Below, one piece after another: positions 18,215 through 26,473 of a stretch of DNA of 64,000 bases (positions are counted from its first letter, which is position 1; every line of letters starts with the position of its first letter). The notes beneath the pieces are model-generated. The model did no database searches, was not told the origin of the DNA, and saw only the letters and a list, made by a program, of their open reading frames with translations. Where the stretch lies: contig JACKAM010000002.1 of assembly GCA_020635075.1 (NCBI GenBank), positions 744,001-808,000 of the forward strand. Reading direction: 5' to 3'. This stretch comes from Pseudobdellovibrionaceae bacterium (lineage in GTDB: Bacteria > Bdellovibrionota > Bdellovibrionia > Bdellovibrionales > UBA1609). The position numbers and the translations under genes are program-made.

Positions 18215-19129
18215 TTAGGGGCGAAGCTCATACCCTGCCAAGCGAAGAAATACGTCATCCAGGGATGCTTTGCGCACTAGAATGCTATCACTATCAATGT
18301 CATCAAGGGCCCGACGACCATCCTGGCCAGACTTGACGAAAATCCGCACCCGATTGTTCATAATTTGGTATTCGAATTTCTCTTTGATTCGTCGAATGTA
18401 ATACTCCATCTCGTCGAGTTTCAGACGAAACTCAACGACCTCGTCACCAATGTGCTGATTGATGAGTTCACGAGGGCTGCCTTCGCATAAGATCTTACCC
18501 TTATCAATGAGCACAATACGATCGCAGATGCGTTCGGCCTCTTCCATATAATGAGTCGTTAGGACCAAAGATTTGCCCTGCTTTTTTAGGTCGGCCATCG
18601 CCTCCCAGATCCAAAACCGCGCCTGTGGGTCAAGGCCCGTCGTGGGCTCATCCAAAAATAAAACCTGAGGGTCACTGAGAAGTGCCCTCGCAATAGTGAG
18701 GCGTCGTTTCATTCCACCACTGAGAGTGTCCACCTGACGACCGTCATATTCCTCCAGATGCATAAATCTCAAAAGCTCACGGGCCTGGGTTCGGGCCTTC
18801 TTTTGAGGAATGTTAAAGTACCTGGAATAAATCAGCAGATTGTCCAAAACACTAAAATCTGGATCTAATCCGTCTTCCTGGGGAACAACGCCAATCTTGG
18901 CCTTAATCTTTCGCGCATTGGTTTTAACGTTGAGGCCAAGGACAAAAAGCTCTCCACTTGTAACGGGTGAGCTACAGTACATCATCCTCATCGCACTGGT
19001 TTTTCCGGCCCCATTTGGGCCTAGAATGCCAAAGCACTCGCCCTCATTGATTTGCAAATTTAGTCCATCTACCACTGGCTTATGGTTGTACTCTTTGACC
19101 AAATTGCGGGCTTCAATCACAACAGACAT
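18215..19129 (-). CDS. ABC transporter ATP-binding protein (NodI-like)
   Basis: 304 residues. Walker A is GPNGAGKTS, the signature is LSGGMKRRL, and Walker B is LFLDEPTTGLDP, followed by the H-loop in TTHYMEEAERICDRI. The C-terminal extension (about 225-304) is the usual ABC-2 exporter tail. All nucleotide-binding residues look intact. It pairs with the adjacent permease to form an exporter of the NodIJ/drug-export type. Confidence 0.9.
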   Translation of the reverse strand: MSVVIEARNLVKEYNHKPVVDGLNLQINEGECFGILGPNGAGKTSAMRMMYCSSPVTSGELFVLGLNVKTNARKIKAKIGVVPQEDGLDPDFSVLDNLLIYSRYFNIPQKKARTQARELLRFMHLEEYDGRQVDTLSGGMKRRLTIARALLSDPQVLFLDEPTTGLDPQARFWIWEAMADLKKQGKSLVLTTHYMEEAERICDRIVLIDKGKILCEGSPRELINQHIGDEVVEFRLKLDEMEYYIRRIKEKFEYQIMNNRVRIFVKSGQDGRRALDDIDSDSILVRKASLDDVFLRLAGYELRP

Positions 19130-19240
19130 TGATCTATGCTACCCCAAGCCATGTGATTCACCAACTGCCGGCTTTCTCCCCCGACCAACAGTCCAGCACC
19201 ACTTTCCGTGACCAATTGTTTTGACCTAAGACCGGTTTTA

Positions 19241-20260
19241 TTAGCCGTGACCGCCCATCAAAAAGGGCTCGTGGGAGGTGTCCGCCTGCATTAGATGCTG
19301 AATGCTGACAAAATAGGTTTGAGCGCGACCGTAGATTTCATCAACGCTGGTGGAGGAAAACAAATCTCGACGAAATTGGGCTGAGTTTGGATACCCGGCA
19401 GAAAACCATGCAGAAAATTTTTTCAGCTGAATAAGTACGATTCGGTCGGATGAATACTTTTGCAGGTAGAACTTTAGACGATCCAAGACCCACAAGAAGT
19501 CTTTTATCACTTCGATTTGTTCTCCCCTAAAAAGAGCCAAGGACTGACGAAAAATCCAAGGATTTTTTAGACATCCCCGGCCAATCATGACTGCTCGACA
19601 TCCGGAACTTTGCAGGCGTTGAACTGCCTGTTGACTTGAGCGGATATCCCCGTTGCCAATGATGGGCATTTTGGTTTTGGCCTGCACTTCAGATATATAA
19701 TCCCAATCTGCAAGTCCCGAGTATCCGGCCGCCCGCGTTCGACCGTGCACAGCCACCCAGGTTACACCTTCTTCCTGAGCAATTCGCACAACATCATGGG
19801 TATTTTTTGAAGACTCATCCCAGCCGGTGCGAATCTTGATTGTCAGAGGTATTGAGATCGCCCTCTTTACTGTCCTCAACACTATTGCCAGTTGGGTCAG
19901 GTCCTTTAGCACCGCCGATCCAGCCCCCTTCTTTACCACTTTGGGGACCGGGCACCCGAAATTGAGGTCCACAAAGTCAGCACCCGTGCCCTCGACTTCT
20001 TTTGCTGCCGCAGCCAGGCTGTCCAAGTTGTCGCCAAAGAGTTGGATGCCTACCGGGCGCTGATCCTCGGCAAAGGCCATTAAATTTCGCGTTTTCTGAG
20101 AGTCGTAGAACAGGCCGTTGGCAGAGACCAACTCGCTGACAACCACCCCACAATTGAGTTCGCGCATAAATGAACGAAAGGCACAATCCGAAATTCCCGC
20201 CATGGGGGCAAGAACAAATGGGTTTTGATCCAGATACTGTAGAAGGGCTTTTTCGGTCAT
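19241..20260 (-). CDS. dusB: tRNA-dihydrouridine synthase (DusB family)
   Basis: 339 residues from the ATG at 20260 (AGAGG 7 bases upstream). A longer in-frame start at 20314 would lie inside the tRNA-Phe gene and is rejected. The FMN-binding TIM barrel begins with FVLAPMAGISDCAFR and contains DLNFGCPVPKV with the catalytic Cys. It also has TIKIRTGWD, VHGRTRAAGYSG and GNGDIRS, all typical of Dus enzymes that reduce uridines in the tRNA D-loop. It lies 19 bases downstream of tRNA-Phe and may be co-transcribed with it. Confidence 0.93.
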   Translation of the reverse strand: MTEKALLQYLDQNPFVLAPMAGISDCAFRSFMRELNCGVVVSELVSANGLFYDSQKTRNLMAFAEDQRPVGIQLFGDNLDSLAAAAKEVEGTGADFVDLNFGCPVPKVVKKGAGSAVLKDLTQLAIVLRTVKRAISIPLTIKIRTGWDESSKNTHDVVRIAQEEGVTWVAVHGRTRAAGYSGLADWDYISEVQAKTKMPIIGNGDIRSSQQAVQRLQSSGCRAVMIGRGCLKNPWIFRQSLALFRGEQIEVIKDFLWVLDRLKFYLQKYSSDRIVLIQLKKFSAWFSAGYPNSAQFRRDLFSSTSVDEIYGRAQTYFVSIQHLMQADTSHEPFLMGGHG

Positions 20261-20279
20261 CCTTAGGCCTCTTGAAAGA

Positions 20280-20355
<76 letters not shown>

Positions 20356-20456
20356 ATGGCCTTTAAGTAGCAGAAAATAAAAGGAAAGGTATTCTTAAGC
20401 CCACGCGCCGGGGGCTGTCAAACGGAACTCCCATTTCTTTGATGTTGCGGCGCGCC

Positions 20457-21605
20457 TCACGCTCGCTCAAGCGCCTGTTCCAAGTCCCCAGTCAGGTCCT
20501 GAAGCGTCTCAATTCCAACACTTAGGCGAACAAGTCCGTCATCAATCCCGAGGCTTTTACGGATCTCCGGCGGTACACTTGCATGGGTCATAATTGCAGG
20601 GTGCTCAATGAGGCTCTCCACTCCCCCCAAGCTCTCGGCAAGAGCAAAAATGCGAACCGATTCTAAAAACCGGCGGGCAGACTCCAGTCCTCCCTTAAGG
20701 TAGACCGTCACCATGCCACCAAACCCGGACATTTGAGACTTTGCCAGGTCGTGCTGGGGATGGCTCTCGAGACCTGGATACAAGACTTTTTCCACCTTTG
20801 GGTGAGCCTCCAACATTTTGGCAACTGCCATGGCATTTTCTTGATGGGCCCGCATACGGACGGCTAATGTTTTAAGACTCCGCATCGACAAAAAAGAATC
20901 AAAGGCCGATGCCACAGGCCCCATGGAATTACTGAGAAAGGCAATCTTCTCTGCCAACTCATCAGAGGAGGTCACAACCACCCCACCCACCACATCGCTG
21001 TGGCCATTGATGTATTTGGTGGTTGAATGAACAACTATATCAGCTCCCAATGCCAACGGGTTCTGAAAATAGGGACTCATAAAAGTGTTGTCGACGGCGG
21101 TGATAATTCCCTTGTTGCGACAGAAATCTGCAATCGTCTTAATGTCGACAAGTTTGAGCATGGGGTTGGTTGGTGTTTCGAGCCAAACCATCTTGGTGTT
21201 GGGCCGAATGGCTGTTTCCAGGGTCTCCGGACGGGTTAGGTCCACATAGCTGAATTCAATCCCAAACTGACTGATCACTTTGTCGAAGAGACGAAAGCTT
21301 CCTCCGTACATATCGTCACCTGCAACCACATGATCACCCGCCTTTAGCAGATGCATAACAACGGTTGAAGCCGCGCACCCGGAAGCAAAAGCGAAGCCAT
21401 GTTTGCCACCTTCAAGTGAAGCAATACAATGCTCGTAGGCTTTGCGCGTGGGATTCGATGTTCGACTGTACTCATAGCCTTTATGCTTGCCTGGGGACTC
21501 CTGCACATAAGTCGATGTCAGGTACACGGGAGTCATGATAGCGCCCGTTGTTGGGTCCGGATCCTGTCCGGCGTGAATGGCTTTGGTTTCAAATCCCTGC
21601 TTCAT
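20457..21605 (-). CDS. PLP-dependent trans-sulfuration enzyme (cystathionine gamma-synthase/lyase family)
   Basis: 382 residues. Family landmarks are YEYSRTSNPTR, FASGCAAS, the conserved AGDDMYGGS, VDNTFMSPYFQNPL, and the PLP-binding Lys in HSTTKYINGHSDVVGG. Near the C-terminus LAESLGGVESLIEHPA, the Cys/Met_Met_PP signature, is complete. This enzyme makes or splits cystathionine in methionine/cysteine interconversion; synthase and lyase cannot be separated with certainty here. It starts 3 bases after a small gene on the same strand. Confidence 0.9.
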   Translation of the reverse strand: MKQGFETKAIHAGQDPDPTTGAIMTPVYLTSTYVQESPGKHKGYEYSRTSNPTRKAYEHCIASLEGGKHGFAFASGCAASTVVMHLLKAGDHVVAGDDMYGGSFRLFDKVISQFGIEFSYVDLTRPETLETAIRPNTKMVWLETPTNPMLKLVDIKTIADFCRNKGIITAVDNTFMSPYFQNPLALGADIVVHSTTKYINGHSDVVGGVVVTSSDELAEKIAFLSNSMGPVASAFDSFLSMRSLKTLAVRMRAHQENAMAVAKMLEAHPKVEKVLYPGLESHPQHDLAKSQMSGFGGMVTVYLKGGLESARRFLESVRIFALAESLGGVESLIEHPAIMTHASVPPEIRKSLGIDDGLVRLSVGIETLQDLTGDLEQALERA

Positions 21606-21608
21606 GGT

Positions 21609-21818
21609 TCAAAGTCCTTTCTCTGGTGCCGTTTCAGAAGGTCCTTCCTCAAAGTGAAGGGCTTTGAGAACCAAGTTGATTCGCTCAATTGGATCTGATG
21701 AGTATTCAATGCCGCTTTCCTGCATCATGGCCTTGACAGTTTTTTCGCAAGGCACACTTTTCAGCATCTCCTCTACCAGGGATTCCAAACGGCCGATTCG
21801 CAGCTCTTCAGCATTCAT
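21609..21818 (-). CDS. Small acidic protein of unknown function
   Basis: 69 residues from the ATG at 21818, which has AGGGGG about 8 bases upstream; another in-frame ATG lies 18 bases earlier. Predicted soluble and helical, with one Cys and several acidic residues. No domain recognised. It ends 3 bases before the trans-sulfuration gene and is probably in its operon, so a link to that pathway is possible but unproven. Confidence 0.55.
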   Translation of the reverse strand: MNAEELRIGRLESLVEEMLKSVPCEKTVKAMMQESGIEYSSDPIERINLVLKALHFEEGPSETAPEKGL

Positions 21819-21904
21819 AAAAGTCCCCCTATTCACTTTTCTGTTTTAACCATGGTTGCTGGCATTTTGCCAGCGGACATCCGCGTCTGACTCGTTGCCC
21901 GAAA

Positions 21905-22726
21905 TCAAGTCAATGACCAGAGAAGGGTGCCTCCGCCCACCAGAAACAGGTAGTAGCTAAAGATCTCCAGTCGCCCTTTGCTGATAAAGCGTAGAACCAG
22001 ATGCAACCCCAAAAGACCGGACACAAAGGCCATCCCAAAACCTATTGCCAATGGACCCCAAACGTCGCTCGCCACAGGCCCCAGGTCTTTAAGCTCGAGA
22101 ATCGCCGCACCCAGAATAGCCGGGACAGCCAACATAAAGCTAAATCCCGCTGCCACGTTCCCCTTAAGCCCAGCCAAAATTCCAGAGGCAATTGTAGACC
22201 CTGACCGACTAATTCCGGGGGCAATGGCCATCCCTTGGAAAACTCCGACCGTAATCGCCTGAGCCCACGTCATAGTTGAAACTTCGTCCATGTGTGTGAG
22301 GCTATCGGCCTGAACACGATATTGTTTGCGTCGAGTCAAAAGGAGAAGGCCTGCGGTACACAACAGAAAAAACCCCACCGCTGGGAGGTTGGAAAACAGA
22401 GCCTCAAACTGGCTTTTCAGGCTTAAGCCGATCAGTGCCGTGGGGATAGTGCCGACCACCACCAACAGGCACACGCGAAGTGAAGTGTTCATCTTTCTTT
22501 CTGCAACTCCCTTGAGAGCATTGGTGCCGATATCCCAAAATAGTTTTCGATAAATTATTAGTACCGAAAACAGGGTTCCCAAATGGGCTGCAACATCAAA
22601 GGCCAAATCGTGCTCTTGAATGCCCAGGAGTTTTTGCAATAAAACCAAGTGGCCAGAACTGGAGACCGGCAGAAACTCAGTAAGTCCTTGAAGAATTCCC
22701 AATATGATGGCGTCCAACCAGCTCAC
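21905..22726 (-). CDS. uppP: Undecaprenyl-diphosphatase UppP (BacA)
   Basis: 273 residues with about eight membrane segments. The N-terminal GILQGLTEFLPVSSSGHLVL, with the catalytic Glu and SSSGH motif, and the PGISRSGSTI motif with the essential Arg identify the family. It dephosphorylates undecaprenyl pyrophosphate to recycle the carrier for peptidoglycan and other glycans; overexpression gives bacitracin resistance. The canonical N-terminus means its first 50 bases really overlap the end of the kinase gene. Confidence 0.95.
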   Translation of the reverse strand: MSWLDAIILGILQGLTEFLPVSSSGHLVLLQKLLGIQEHDLAFDVAAHLGTLFSVLIIYRKLFWDIGTNALKGVAERKMNTSLRVCLLVVVGTIPTALIGLSLKSQFEALFSNLPAVGFFLLCTAGLLLLTRRKQYRVQADSLTHMDEVSTMTWAQAITVGVFQGMAIAPGISRSGSTIASGILAGLKGNVAAGFSFMLAVPAILGAAILELKDLGPVASDVWGPLAIGFGMAFVSGLLGLHLVLRFISKGRLEIFSYYLFLVGGGTLLWSLT

Positions 22727-23816
22727 CCTTGCCCTCCGATGTAAAAAACGCGTCGCCTAAAACAATATTTTGACCGGCCTGAAGAGTCAAAGTTCTCATT
22801 CCCCCCGAAAGCGGACCTTGCCATTTGATTTCCACCCTCCCCACTGGCAAGGCCCCCGTACGCAAAGGGGTGAACCCGTGGGAGCGACCGTTGATCTCCA
22901 CCTCAATCCACTTACTCGTTTGAATAAATAATTCTCCCCACCTCTGTTCTCTCGCTTCCACCGCTGGTATTTGGCTAAGAGTCAAAGCTAGTAGAGCGAC
23001 CCATAAACTGGCCAACCTGGAATACCCGAACCCGGAAAGGCTGTCAGAGGATGGATATTGACTCAGTGATTGGGTCTGCACTCGCCGCTGCCCTAGTAGA
23101 CGTCCAACTCTTGAGCCAAGAGAATTCTGTGCCCATGTTCGTTCTCGAAACGAGAACCAACTTCTTCTCGCTGGATCAGGCCGGCACCACTGCTGGACAG
23201 CTCGGCGCAGATCGACTGCCCACCATCGAGAGCCAATCATTTCTCGCAACAGAACGCCGAGGGAATATAGGTCACTACTCGCCGTTGCCCACCCCCCGGC
23301 AACGACCTCTGGCGCAACGTAAGGGTAAGTCCCCACGCGCTCGATGACATTGGCCAATCCATAGTCAATCAGCCTTATTCGGCCGTTAACATCGATGAGG
23401 ATGTTGCCAGGACTCAGGTCCCCATGGCACAGGCCAGAGGCAGAGAGGCTTTGCAGCCCAATTTGGATCTGCCGGACGATTTCTCCCGCCTCGCCGAGCT
23501 CAATGGGCCCAGAGCTCAGCAAATCTCGCAGCGAAACTGAATCTGTGAACTCAAATGTAAGAAGCGGGGTCTGTTGCCAAAAGTCCCAGGCAAGAAGGGG
23601 CGCCACGTGTACGCATTGCACCGCGCGTAAACTCCCCAATTGTTGTCTCGTATTCTGGTCCGAATTCCGAGACTTGAGAATTTTGAGTACCACCAGATCC
23701 TGAAAGAAGCCGTCTTTGTCGGTTCTTAAGGCTTTGAAAACCCTCGAATTTGTGCCCTCGCCAATGAGATCCAGCAACTCATAGTTAAATGCTTGTCCAA
23801 TTAATTCCCTCTCCAT
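22677..23816 (-). CDS. Serine/threonine-kinase-like protein with PEGA-type domain
   Basis: 379 residues from the ATG at 23816. The kinase domain shows the glycine loop GEGTNSRVF, the Lys in VVLKILK, catalytic HGDLSPGNILID (HRD reads HGD but Asp and Asn are kept), and LIDYGLAN in place of DFG (Asp kept). Around residue 280 comes a membrane helix (SLWVALLALTLSQIPAVEA). A beta-rich tail with INGRSHGFTPLRTGALPVG then fits a PEGA domain. The pattern suggests a membrane-anchored kinase, possibly active. It sits after the TadB/TadC-like genes in one minus-strand run and overlaps uppP by 50 bases. Confidence 0.75.
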   Translation of the reverse strand: MERELIGQAFNYELLDLIGEGTNSRVFKALRTDKDGFFQDLVVLKILKSRNSDQNTRQQLGSLRAVQCVHVAPLLAWDFWQQTPLLTFEFTDSVSLRDLLSSGPIELGEAGEIVRQIQIGLQSLSASGLCHGDLSPGNILIDVNGRIRLIDYGLANVIERVGTYPYVAPEVVAGGWATASSDLYSLGVLLREMIGSRWWAVDLRRAVQQWCRPDPARRSWFSFRERTWAQNSLGSRVGRLLGQRRVQTQSLSQYPSSDSLSGFGYSRLASLWVALLALTLSQIPAVEAREQRWGELFIQTSKWIEVEINGRSHGFTPLRTGALPVGRVEIKWQGPLSGGMRTLTLQAGQNIVLGDAFFTSEGKGELVGRHHIGNSSRTY

Positions 23817-23829
23817 AAATGTCGATGGT

Positions 23830-24198
23830 TCAATAAGCCTGCCAACTCGAAGGGATTGGATTGATAAAATCATCTGACAGGGATCGTGGCGAATATCGTG
23901 GAGACTCCTCGATCGGAATGACATAGTTACGACGGTCAATTTCACGGGCAACCGCCGCTGAACAATCTGCAGGGAGGCTTTTTAGGTCGCGGGCACGCAT
24001 CAGTCTCTTAAGCGGTGTCAACCGCAGAGACTGCTGACTGCAATCATAGCCCTTGCCGCGCCCGATTTCATAACAGGCCACCGCCAGGCGGTTAAGTCTC
24101 ATTTCCCTCTGACAAACCAGACTCAAAACCTCTGAGTCATCAGCTACGCTGAATGCACCGGAGATACTCAGAAAAAGAAGAGTAAAAACAACGCCCAT
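23830..24198 (-). CDS. Small secreted protein of unknown function
   Basis: 122 residues. The signal peptide ends near GAFSVA. The mature part has four Cys (SLVCQ, VACYE, YDCSQ, ADCSA) that could form two disulfides, and a basic middle. No family recognised. GGAG precedes the ATG. It lies 3 bases after the TadC-like gene and 13 bases before the kinase gene, so it is part of that operon. Confidence 0.6.
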   Translation of the reverse strand: MGVVFTLLFLSISGAFSVADDSEVLSLVCQREMRLNRLAVACYEIGRGKGYDCSQQSLRLTPLKRLMRARDLKSLPADCSAAVAREIDRRNYVIPIEESPRYSPRSLSDDFINPIPSSWQAY

Positions 24199-24201
24199 CC
24201 C

Positions 24202-24636
24202 TCACTCCAACCGTGAAAACAAATCTTCAAGGAAGGGACCCAGAAGAAGCATTAGGTAGGCCGGAAATTGAAACAGCAGAACCGGGATGAGAGCTACAAA
24301 AGGCAAGGTTTGCAGCTGCAGTTCAACTTGATCCTGAGAAACCTGAATGAGTTCCTCCTCAAGACATTTGACATCTTCCAGGATGGCCTCGCCATTGAGG
24401 CCACGATGAACCACCTCAATCACCATTTGTCGCCAGACTGTCCAAAATTCGTGGTTCTTAAGCTGCTTCACCCCCCTCGCCGCTCTACCGGCAAGCCAAA
24501 ATTCAACCAAAAGTGACATCTCGTCCGTGGGATTTTCATCCAAAAAGGAGGTCAAAATTGACCGAACGGACTTTCCGTTCTCCAATCCCAATCGCAAATC
24601 CAATAGCAATTTCAAAGGGGGGGCTAAACCTTCCAC
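24202..24636 (-). CDS. Truncated TadC-like (T2SF-domain) membrane protein
   Basis: 144 residues from a GTG. It resembles only the C-terminal half of a type II/Tad secretion F domain: RLGLENGKSVRSIL near the N-terminus, a helical middle with RGLNGEAILEDV, and a final LPFVALIPVLLFQFPAYLMLLLGP, the typical closing helix of TadC proteins. Normal TadC is about 300 residues with three to four helices. It overlaps the upstream TadB-like gene by 13 bases. The assignment is by pattern and is tentative; it may be a specialised short platform subunit. Confidence 0.5.
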   Translation of the reverse strand: MEGLAPPLKLLLDLRLGLENGKSVRSILTSFLDENPTDEMSLLVEFWLAGRAARGVKQLKNHEFWTVWRQMVIEVVHRGLNGEAILEDVKCLEEELIQVSQDQVELQLQTLPFVALIPVLLFQFPAYLMLLLGPFLEDLFSRLE

Positions 24637-25382
24637 CTAATCCCTCTTCCTAGCCGCATCAACAAACCAAGGCCCAACAAAAAGAGTACTGCGGAACCCG
24701 CCAACCAAAACAACCCTGGCTTTGAACCGTCTCGAACTAAAACAAAAACCAGCATCGCAAGATACAGGCCTGTCAAAATCCAGGCCTGTATCCTCATTTG
24801 AAACAAAACTTGTCCGGACCTACGTCGGAATCCGACCTCAACGGACAACTTACGTCGCAGGTTTTTTAATCTGCGGATCGAGTGATGTGATTCGTGTATG
24901 GCTATTTGCAATTCGCGTATCACTTCCGACATTTTTCCCCCATTCTGATTGCTATTGGTGTGTTGCAAAAAAACAACAGACGCGCGAATCTGGGCGATCT
25001 TTGCGCGCGCGAACCCCTCTTCTTCCTGCTCCAAAACCTCCAGTGCAGATCGCAATGATGAACCCGCTCTCATGCGCGCGAGCAGGCGATCCAAATATGT
25101 CACCCACTGCTCCCGAAAGCCGCTCTCTCTCTGTAAAACAAGCGATTCGCAACAAACATGAAAACCACCAATCAAAAGCCAAACACATATCCATCTCCAC
25201 ATCTCCGACGTCATTGGCGCGATCGTAATTGCGAAAATAACGGCAAAAAGTGCGGTGCCAATTTTTGTCAGTTTTGATTGTTGGACGATTTGAACTTGAT
25301 CCCAATATTCCAATATCCGAAATGCGATCAACATTACGGACAATGCTTGTATGAAGTGAAAAACAAGGTTTATGAAATTCAT
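24624..25382 (-). CDS. TadB-like (T2SF-domain) membrane protein
   Basis: 252 residues from the ATG at 25382; a TTG 18 bases earlier is also in frame. There are two N-terminal membrane helices, then a cytoplasmic stretch with DRLLARMRAGSSLRSALEVL, which matches the start of T2SF domains. A basic helix follows (about 160-190), then two C-terminal helices (about 198-245). That topology is TadB-like, but the central domain is shortened and divergent. It heads a minus-strand run with the TadC-like, secreted and kinase genes. It could be a relic or a second platform for the Tad pilus. Confidence 0.5.
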   Translation of the reverse strand: MNFINLVFHFIQALSVMLIAFRILEYWDQVQIVQQSKLTKIGTALFAVIFAITIAPMTSEMWRWICVWLLIGGFHVCCESLVLQRESGFREQWVTYLDRLLARMRAGSSLRSALEVLEQEEEGFARAKIAQIRASVVFLQHTNSNQNGGKMSEVIRELQIAIHESHHSIRRLKNLRRKLSVEVGFRRRSGQVLFQMRIQAWILTGLYLAMLVFVLVRDGSKPGLFWLAGSAVLFLLGLGLLMRLGRGIRWKV

Positions 25383-25427
25383 CGCAAAAGATATTTGCAA
25401 AAAAAAAGCTCAAGCTCTTTTTTTTTA

Positions 25428-25455
25428 TTGACGATAGATGTCACGTATGTAGACT
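25428..25455 (+). promoter_or_regulatory. Candidate sigma-70 promoter for the H1-like gene
   Basis: TTGACG (25428-25433), 16 bases, TAGACT (25450-25455). The ATG is 57 bases downstream with an AGGAGG ribosome site at 25501-25506. An imperfect A/T-flanked inverted repeat lies just upstream (about 25401-25427). Confidence 0.5.
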
Positions 25456-25512
25456 TTTAAGTGTTACCAACAAAGGTATACAACAAAGTAAACTCATCCT
25501 AGGAGGAGACGA

Positions 25513-25731
25513 ATGGCAAAGAAGAGAAAAAAGGCAGCTAAGAAGACTGCTAAGAAAGCGACTAAGAAACGTCGTAAAGCTACTCGTAAAAAAGCAGCTA
25601 AGAAAACAACTAAGAAGAAGAGAAAAGCCACTCGCAAGAAGGCAGCTGCTAAGCCTGCTAAGAAGCGTCGTAGAAAGGCCGCTAAGAAAGCTACTGCTAA
25701 AAAAGCGACCAAGAAGCGTCGTAAGAAGTAA
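25513..25731 (+). CDS. Lysine-rich histone H1-like DNA-binding protein
   Basis: 72 residues, almost only Lys, Ala, Arg and Thr, built from degenerate repeats of the AKK/ATKK/RRK type, as in histone H1 C-terminal tails and bacterial Hc1/AlgP-like proteins. No hydrophobic core, so it is probably disordered and binds and condenses DNA. A perfect AGGAGG stands 6 bases before the ATG, suggesting high expression. It has its own promoter candidate and a strong terminator, so it is monocistronic. Chromatin compaction would suit a predator's attack-phase nucleoid, but that is inference. Confidence 0.85.
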   Translation: MAKKRKKAAKKTAKKATKKRRKATRKKAAKKTTKKKRKATRKKAAAKPAKKRRRKAAKKATAKKATKKRRKK

Positions 25732-25751
25732 TAGATCCGATTGTGATATCG

Positions 25752-25783
25752 AAGCCCTTGGGTGCACCCAGGGGCTTTTTTTT
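25752..25783 (+). terminator. Rho-independent terminator after the H1-like gene
   Basis: An 11-base stem (25752-25762 with 25767-25777, one G-T pair) has a TGCA loop and is followed by a run of T to 25783. Confidence 0.92.
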
Positions 25784-25846
25784 GCCCAAAATGTCTGACT
25801 GAAGTCCTGCTAAATCTGATTTTCCGCAAAAATTGAGGACAATAAA

Positions 25847-26461
25847 TTAGAAAAAGTAGGTGTATCCCAGTGAGCCAGTCGGCCCGAGAACAAAGTCCTC
25901 TACATCCACCAAAAGGTTAAATTCGGCATACAGAGTGGATCCAGCCCACTCCCCGCTCAACTGCAAGTACTGCATGCCAAGCGATGGAAACACCAACAAC
26001 TCAGAAAATCTCCCTTCACGCTTTTCCTTTCCACTTAGGAAGCGCTTCGCCAAAAAGCCTGGAGTTGTTCCGTCAATGGCGCCATCTCCTTCGCCTGTGG
26101 TGTACCAGCGGGCCACTCCAGCTGATATGTATGGAAGAAACCACTTTCCTGGAATAAATTTGCGCAGCTGCAAGGCAAACGTCTGGAAGCCTGAGCCCAG
26201 TCCGACACCTGCCTGTAAACTGATATCGGAGGCGAAATTAAGCTCCAGGTGAGTTCCCATCACCCCCCAAGGACCAGCACCGGCGAGACCCAGGCCCACC
26301 TTGCGCTTACGGCGAAACTCCAAACCATCAGAGGCAGCAGCGGCTGAATATGTCGACTGATTTACAGCCACACCATTATCCTCCACCAAAACGGCGGCAC
26401 CAACAGAACCCCCAGAAACAACCCCGCTAAGCAGTAGTGATAAGCATAGAATTCGCTTCAC
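25847..26461 (-). CDS. Putative outer-membrane beta-barrel protein of the MCE operon
   Basis: 204 residues from a GTG with GGGGGACAGG upstream. The signal peptide ends near GSVGA. The mature chain alternates hydrophobic residues in strands rich in Gly and aromatics (GLGLAGAGPWGVMG, LQAGVGLGSGFQTFAL, STLYAEFNLLVDV) and ends in YTYFF, a typical barrel C-terminus. It lies 12 bases after the MlaD-like gene as the last gene of the operon, so it may be the outer-membrane partner of the lipid transporter. Function is inferred from position. Confidence 0.6.
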   Translation of the reverse strand: MKRILCLSLLLSGVVSGGSVGAAVLVEDNGVAVNQSTYSAAAASDGLEFRRKRKVGLGLAGAGPWGVMGTHLELNFASDISLQAGVGLGSGFQTFALQLRKFIPGKWFLPYISAGVARWYTTGEGDGAIDGTTPGFLAKRFLSGKEKREGRFSELLVFPSLGMQYLQLSGEWAGSTLYAEFNLLVDVEDFVLGPTGSLGYTYFF

Positions 26462-26473
26462 CCTGTCCCCCGT

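Noticed and set aside
25441..25829. Leu/Phe-rich reverse-strand reading frames over the H1-like gene
   Set aside because: They are mirror images of Lys/Arg-rich codons, without ribosome sites or any recognisable domain.
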